Source: an uncultured Prevotellaceae bacterium
GTDB taxonomy: Bacteria; Bacteroidota; Bacteroidia; Bacteroidales; Bacteroidaceae
Length of the DNA: 64,000 nucleotides
Direction of reading: 5' to 3'
Assembly: GCA_902785945.1 (NCBI GenBank)
Contig: CADAAR010000023.1
Location: 1-64,000, forward strand
The translations under genes were made by a program, and so were the position numbers. Under the pieces are notes generated by a model. That model searched no databases, was not told where the DNA came from, and saw only the letters and a list, made by a program, of their open reading frames with translations. Positions 60,689 to 64,000 of the stretch are shown here, in pieces (the first letter of the stretch is position 1; each line of letters starts with the position of its first letter).

Positions 60689-60740
60689 ACTCCTCAGCAT
60701 AGCTGACCATCTTATCAAGCAATTCTTTCTTTATTTCCAT
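60594..60740 (-). CDS. Small protein, 48 aa, downstream of the 67-aa membrane gene
   Basis: A good ribosome-binding site (AGAGGATT) precedes the ATG. The 48 residues (MEIKKELLDKMVSYAEEFNA) are charged and helical. It is co-oriented with the 67-aa gene and the operator at 61029. Function unknown; it overlaps the truncated toxin. Confidence 0.55.
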   Translation of the reverse strand: MEIKKELLDKMVSYAEEFNALAYAVPVSEYKDWIVRVSIEKRELQEQK

Positions 60741-60773
60741 AATCCTCTTGTTTTAATTAATCCTATTGTTAAA

Positions 60774-60977
60774 TTAGAAATTCCAAGCATCAGCATCCAG
60801 CCTCATATTCGGACGACGATTCTTATTCTTCCTGTTCTGCTTCTTGGCATCAAGAACACCGCCAAGAATCCCACCAACAATACTCATAAGCATCGCAAAT
60901 GTCATAAAGCCAGGCATCATGAAGAACCCCCAAAGCGCAAAAAATATAACCCAAGGTAATAAAAAACTCTTTATCAT
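60774..60977 (-). CDS. Small membrane protein, 67 aa, under the 61.04-kb operator
   Basis: The ATG at 60977 follows GGAGG by 7 bases. Residues about 4-40 are two hydrophobic segments (FFALWGFFMMPGF), then a basic Lys/Arg/Asn tail. The promoter and palindromic operator are directly upstream. The family is unknown; small basic membrane proteins of this kind can be toxins or stress proteins, but this is a guess. Confidence 0.65.
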   Translation of the reverse strand: MIKSFLLPWVIFFALWGFFMMPGFMTFAMLMSIVGGILGGVLDAKKQNRKNKNRRPNMRLDADAWNF

Positions 60978-61009
60978 ATCAAATCCTCCAAATTTTATTA
61001 TTCTCGAGT

Positions 61010-61047
61010 GCAAATATATGCCCTACCCTGTCTCAAAAGTCGAGACA
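61010..61047 (-). promoter_or_regulatory. Promoter and operator of the 67-aa gene
   Basis: A -7 box (TATATTTGC, 61010-61018) and the palindrome TGTCTCAAAAGTCGAGACA (61029-61047). The palindrome and the sequence further upstream (TTAATTNNNGTTAATG) match those before the S24 operon over about 48 bp. Confidence 0.75.
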
Positions 61048-61201
61048 TCCCCAAAAACATTAACTACAATTAAGAATATAAACAGTGAATTAATATATTT
61101 TTAGAAAAGGGAACGATATTAAGGCTTTTATTGGGAAGATAACTATAAAAACGAGCAAATCGATTTTTTAGAGTTTTCTTTGTTTATTCGAAGTTTTTTC
61201 T

Positions 61202-61210
61202 TAATTTTGC
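61202..61210 (+). promoter_or_regulatory. -7 box of the VapBC-type pair
   Basis: TAATTTTGC, 26 bases before the ATG at 61237. Confidence 0.65.
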
Positions 61211-61236
61211 AGCGGAAACATTTTAATAATTGGCTT

Positions 61237-61488
61237 ATGACAACATTTGCATTAAACAATTTGTGGACATATCTGCAGGGGCTTTCGCTCTCGCAGAGCG
61301 ATCGTGAGTGGCTGGCCAAAAAGCTGATTATGCCTAAGGAAACCACATTGATTGAGGATGATAATGCTCGTCTGGATGAAGCATTAAAGAAGTTCAGTGG
61401 CGATTTTGGAGGCTCTGCTGATGCAATAGCCGTCGCTGAAGATCTCCGACAGGGGGCCGAAATGGTTAAGGATGTAGATACTTGGTGA
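61237..61488 (+). CDS. Antitoxin partner of VapC-type toxin
   Basis: The 83-residue protein (MTTFALNNLWTYLQGLSLSQ) is of the small antitoxin type next to PIN toxins. An earlier in-frame ATG at 61180 precedes the -7 box and is rejected. It lies 2 bp from the toxin gene. Confidence 0.75.
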   Translation: MTTFALNNLWTYLQGLSLSQSDREWLAKKLIMPKETTLIEDDNARLDEALKKFSGDFGGSADAIAVAEDLRQGAEMVKDVDTW

Positions 61489-61490
61489 TT

Positions 61491-61895
61491 ATGAGCACAC
61501 ACAATATCTACCTCCTCGACACTTGCATTTGTATTGCATTGCTTAAGAAAAGTCAAAGTGTGATCCAACGACTCAGAGAAGTTGGCACACATAACTGCAA
61601 GATTTCTGACATCACACTGGCAGAACTTTATTTTGGTGCATTCAAGTCTGGCAGAGAAAAACATTTCAACGATGTTGCTGAAATCTCCAAACTTTTTGAG
61701 AAATATCCTATACAGTATACCCGCAAGTACGGAGAGATACGTTGGGAACTTGAAAAGCAAGGTCTTCATATTGGCGACATGGATATGTTCATCGCAGCCA
61801 CAGCTCTTGAAGAAGATGTAATCCTTGTGACAGGCAACGTCAAACACTTCGAACGGATTCCAGGCTTGAAGATTGAGAACTGGATGACAGAATAA
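61491..61895 (+). CDS. vapC: VapC-family PIN-domain RNase toxin
   Basis: The 134-residue protein has the three acidic positions of VapC: Asp10 in YLLDTCICIA, Glu in TLAELYFG, Asp in DMDMFIAATA, and the C-terminal TGNVKHFERIPGLKIENW. It would cut RNA and be neutralised by the adjacent antitoxin. The usual DTN is DTC here. Confidence 0.92.
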   Translation: MSTHNIYLLDTCICIALLKKSQSVIQRLREVGTHNCKISDITLAELYFGAFKSGREKHFNDVAEISKLFEKYPIQYTRKYGEIRWELEKQGLHIGDMDMFIAATALEEDVILVTGNVKHFERIPGLKIENWMTE

Positions 61896-61900
61896 CAATG

Positions 61901-61926
61901 AGCCTCGCAGGGATGCGGGGCTTTAT
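61901..61926 (+). terminator. Terminator after vapC
   Basis: AGCCTCGCA (61901-61909) pairs with TGCGGGGCT (61914-61922, one G-U pair), followed by TTTA. The next 165 bp hold nothing I can identify. Confidence 0.75.
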
Positions 61927-62091
61927 CGTGTTATTATGGGCACAATGGTTCTTGACCCCATCGCACCTGATGCATATAACTCCCATCCCCTCAGGGCCAT
62001 AATAATCCGCCACACGATTTTCTCAAACCATGCAGCGGATAAACAATCTTAACCTATTAATACTAACCTATTGAATGCTTTATATCTTTAG

Positions 62092-63174
62092 TTAATCCCA
62101 ACCCTCAGGCAATACTATATTATTCATATTGCGAGCACGAGAGAACAATGGAGCTATATCATCATCCGTAAATCCTGCGATGCCACATCCGATACGCGTA
62201 ACCAAGAATACATGATTCTGATGCGTCTTGGCAAACTCGATGAACTCATCCACATAAGGCCGGATGGTCTCTACTCCACCCTGCATCGTCGGAATAGCAT
62301 AGCTCTGACCTTGCAGACCTACACCCTGCCCCATGACAGCACCAAACTTGCGTAATGCCACATACGCAGCCCCTCCAGCATGCATACCCTTCAAGTTGCT
62401 GCCAAACACGAATATCTCGTTCGAGGCCAGTCTTGTGACAAATGCTGGCGTATGACGTTTCTCCTCGACAGGCATCTCTTCTGACACATCCATTCTGTCC
62501 AACATAATCGAAGGCATAGAAGAAGGCATCGATGCACCCATAGGCATCTCCTCGAAGACAATAGCACGTTCGTCTAACACCTCAGGCATATCCAGATCCA
62601 TATCGAAATTCTCACGGAAATAAGGCACGATGATCTCATCCTTCAGTTTCTTGTATTTCTGCGAGATGGCAGCGGGCGTGATGCCCATCTGTGCAGCCAC
62701 CTCCTTACCCTTGAAACCTCGAAGCAACAGCATCATGATGATTTGCCTGTCATCCCTGCTCATGGGCACATGGTCGCACACGTCCTCCACCATCCGATTA
62801 AACTGCAAACGCAGGTCGCTGGTTACATCGAATGATCGCAGATAATCCTCAAACGTGATGCTGCCATATTCCTTCCTGTACCATTTCAGCGCATCAAGAA
62901 CCACATAACGGAACCCATTGATAAGCCATGTCTTCAAGCTGACCTCTGGCGAATGATCCTCCAATGGTTTCCAGTCATGCTCCATCAGATAAATGGCATA
63001 CTGATGAGCCAGCGACATAAAGTCAAGATTCTGTTTCTCACGCAACTGATAGCGCTGGTCGAACAGGTTATAGCCCACCTCACAATACCCGTAGAAATAC
63101 TCTCGGATAATGTCTGAATCTCCCTTTCGGAAGCCATTGATAATCTCCTTTTCGGATAGGTTACTGTAGTACAT
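62092..63174 (-). CDS. ECF sigma-like factor fused to a macro-like (A1S_2505-type) domain
   Basis: The 360-residue protein has sigma region 2-like helices at about 1-110 and region 4 with a helix-turn-helix (GKEVAAQMGITPAAISQKYK) at about 135-190. A Met/Pro-rich linker follows. Residues about 245-360 (EIFVFGSNLKGMHAGGAAYV; FLVTRIGCGIAGF) match the A1S_2505 phage-associated macro-like family. A sigma factor controlled by a nucleotide or ADP-ribose ligand is one possible reading. It is transcribed away from a vWA gene. Confidence 0.82.
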   Translation of the reverse strand: MYYSNLSEKEIINGFRKGDSDIIREYFYGYCEVGYNLFDQRYQLREKQNLDFMSLAHQYAIYLMEHDWKPLEDHSPEVSLKTWLINGFRYVVLDALKWYRKEYGSITFEDYLRSFDVTSDLRLQFNRMVEDVCDHVPMSRDDRQIIMMLLLRGFKGKEVAAQMGITPAAISQKYKKLKDEIIVPYFRENFDMDLDMPEVLDERAIVFEEMPMGASMPSSMPSIMLDRMDVSEEMPVEEKRHTPAFVTRLASNEIFVFGSNLKGMHAGGAAYVALRKFGAVMGQGVGLQGQSYAIPTMQGGVETIRPYVDEFIEFAKTHQNHVFLVTRIGCGIAGFTDDDIAPLFSRARNMNNIVLPEGWD

Positions 63175-63301
63175 ATTCTATTATTTGGGTGCGAATTTAC
63201 AAAAAAATCTTCAGACCTGCTTAATTTTTTCGAGAAATCTTCTTCTAAATGATAAAGACATGTCTCAGACAACAGTATTAACAATTTAAAAGATTACAAT
63301 T

Positions 63302-63955
63302 ATGGAAAAGCAGAATGAAATGAAATCCAAGAGAGTTCACAACCTGATTATCGTGGACGAAAGCGGTTCTATGGAGATTATCCGCAAGCAGGCCTTTGTA
63401 GGAATGAACGAAACACTAGAGACAGTACGCAAGATGCAGGAGAAGTTTCCCGATACCGAACAGAAGATAACCCTCATCACCTTCGACAGCGAGCATACGA
63501 AAGTGCACTATGACAACACGCCTGCCAGCCAGACGAAAGACCTCTCATGGAAAGCCTATAACCCCTGTGCTGGCACGCCGCTCTACGATGCTATTGGCAA
63601 GGGAGTGTCGAAGGTCAATGCACAGATAGAAGAGAGCGACAACGTGTTGGTGACCATTATCACTGATGGCGAGGAGAACGCCAGCGATGAGTGGACGCTG
63701 AAGATGGTCCGCAATCTGATTGAGAAGCTGAAGAAGCAGAACTGGACCTTCACGCTGATTGGTACCGACAACCTCGATGTAGAGACAATGGCCCATTCTT
63801 TCGCTATCGAAGACCACTTGGAGTTTGAGCAGGACGAGGAAGGCACCAAGGCCATGTTTGCTCGTGAGCGCAGGAGTCGTGTGCGTTATAACGCCTGCAT
63901 AGACGCATGTGCGCCCTGCCCAGTAGGCTCATTCTTCAAAGAAGACGGTGATTAA
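63302..63955 (+). CDS. von Willebrand factor A domain protein
   Basis: The 217-residue protein has the MIDAS metal site: DESGSM at about residues 18-23, CAGTPLYDAIG and TIITDGEEN. A Cys-containing tail follows (CIDACAPCP). It has no signal or membrane segment and probably acts as a cytoplasmic metal-dependent adaptor. It is divergent from the sigma/macro gene, with which it could form a system. Its start is ATG 63302. Confidence 0.88.
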   Translation: MEKQNEMKSKRVHNLIIVDESGSMEIIRKQAFVGMNETLETVRKMQEKFPDTEQKITLITFDSEHTKVHYDNTPASQTKDLSWKAYNPCAGTPLYDAIGKGVSKVNAQIEESDNVLVTIITDGEENASDEWTLKMVRNLIEKLKKQNWTFTLIGTDNLDVETMAHSFAIEDHLEFEQDEEGTKAMFARERRSRVRYNACIDACAPCPVGSFFKEDGD

Positions 63956-64000
63956 ATCCCATTGCACAACAGAGGGGCGGATCTATATAATAAAACCCGC

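Noticed and set aside
63261-63271. TGTCTCAGACA palindrome upstream of the vWA gene as a third operator
   Set aside because: It lacks the 19-bp spacing of the two operators and lies at no consistent distance from a -7 box.

Overview
The window is chromosomal DNA of a member of the Bacteroidales, most likely Prevotella or a close relative. The evidence is the Bacteroidetes-type promoter -7 box (TAnnTTTG) before almost every transcription unit, a MurF-alanine racemase fusion, a bifunctional fucokinase/GDP-fucose pyrophosphorylase (Fkp), the type IX secretion lipoprotein PorE, and GSCFA, DUF3098 and DUF5056 family proteins. I saw no rRNA gene, tRNA gene, CRISPR array or complete insertion sequence.

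Layout. (1) 1-5.1 kb, + strand: accessory locus A, made of small unknown proteins, a putative OB-fold-like protein, a primase-like/helicase-like fusion (VirE_N + DUF3987) and an M15 peptidase. (2) 5.2-53.3 kb: a long housekeeping segment. It holds topB, porE, an ECF sigma operon, rsmF-like/thyA/folA, dnaA, an operon of RNR-like domain protein/folB/amiC/mlaD, a uronate operon (EIIC, exported KduI, MFS), murF-alr, GSCFA/fkp/yfhO, trmH/mtnN/luxS, two RND efflux systems, bipA, rpsO, the ftsX-DUF3098-uppP-truB-queA-folK operon, a radical SAM gene and lpxA. (3) 53.3-60.1 kb, - strand: accessory locus B, a diverged inverted paralogue of locus A, driven by its own promoter and preceded by a UmuD/LexA-like S24 regulator. 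(4) 60.1-64 kb: small accessory genes, namely an orphan antitoxin with a truncated toxin, a VapBC-type pair, an ECF-sigma/macro-like fusion protein and a vWA protein.

The signals least explained by ordinary annotation are these. A dispersed family of strict 7-bp tandem repeats sits at about 17 places, usually at gene junctions, often supplying stop codons, start codons or ribosome-binding regions, and sometimes inserted inside coding sequence. A nearly identical 19-bp palindromic operator overlaps two promoters at 60.15 and 61.04 kb and suggests a small S24 or WYL-controlled regulon. A sigma factor is fused to a macro-like domain. Ten-bp iteron-like repeats follow the S24 gene. KduI carries a signal peptide and sits beside an orphan PTS EIIC. 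One RND permease start is frameshifted exactly where a heptad array ends, and the primase half of locus B is broken.

Coordinates of start codons were refined with -7 boxes, Shine-Dalgarno sequences and family N-termini. Function calls are from motif recognition by eye, without database searches.
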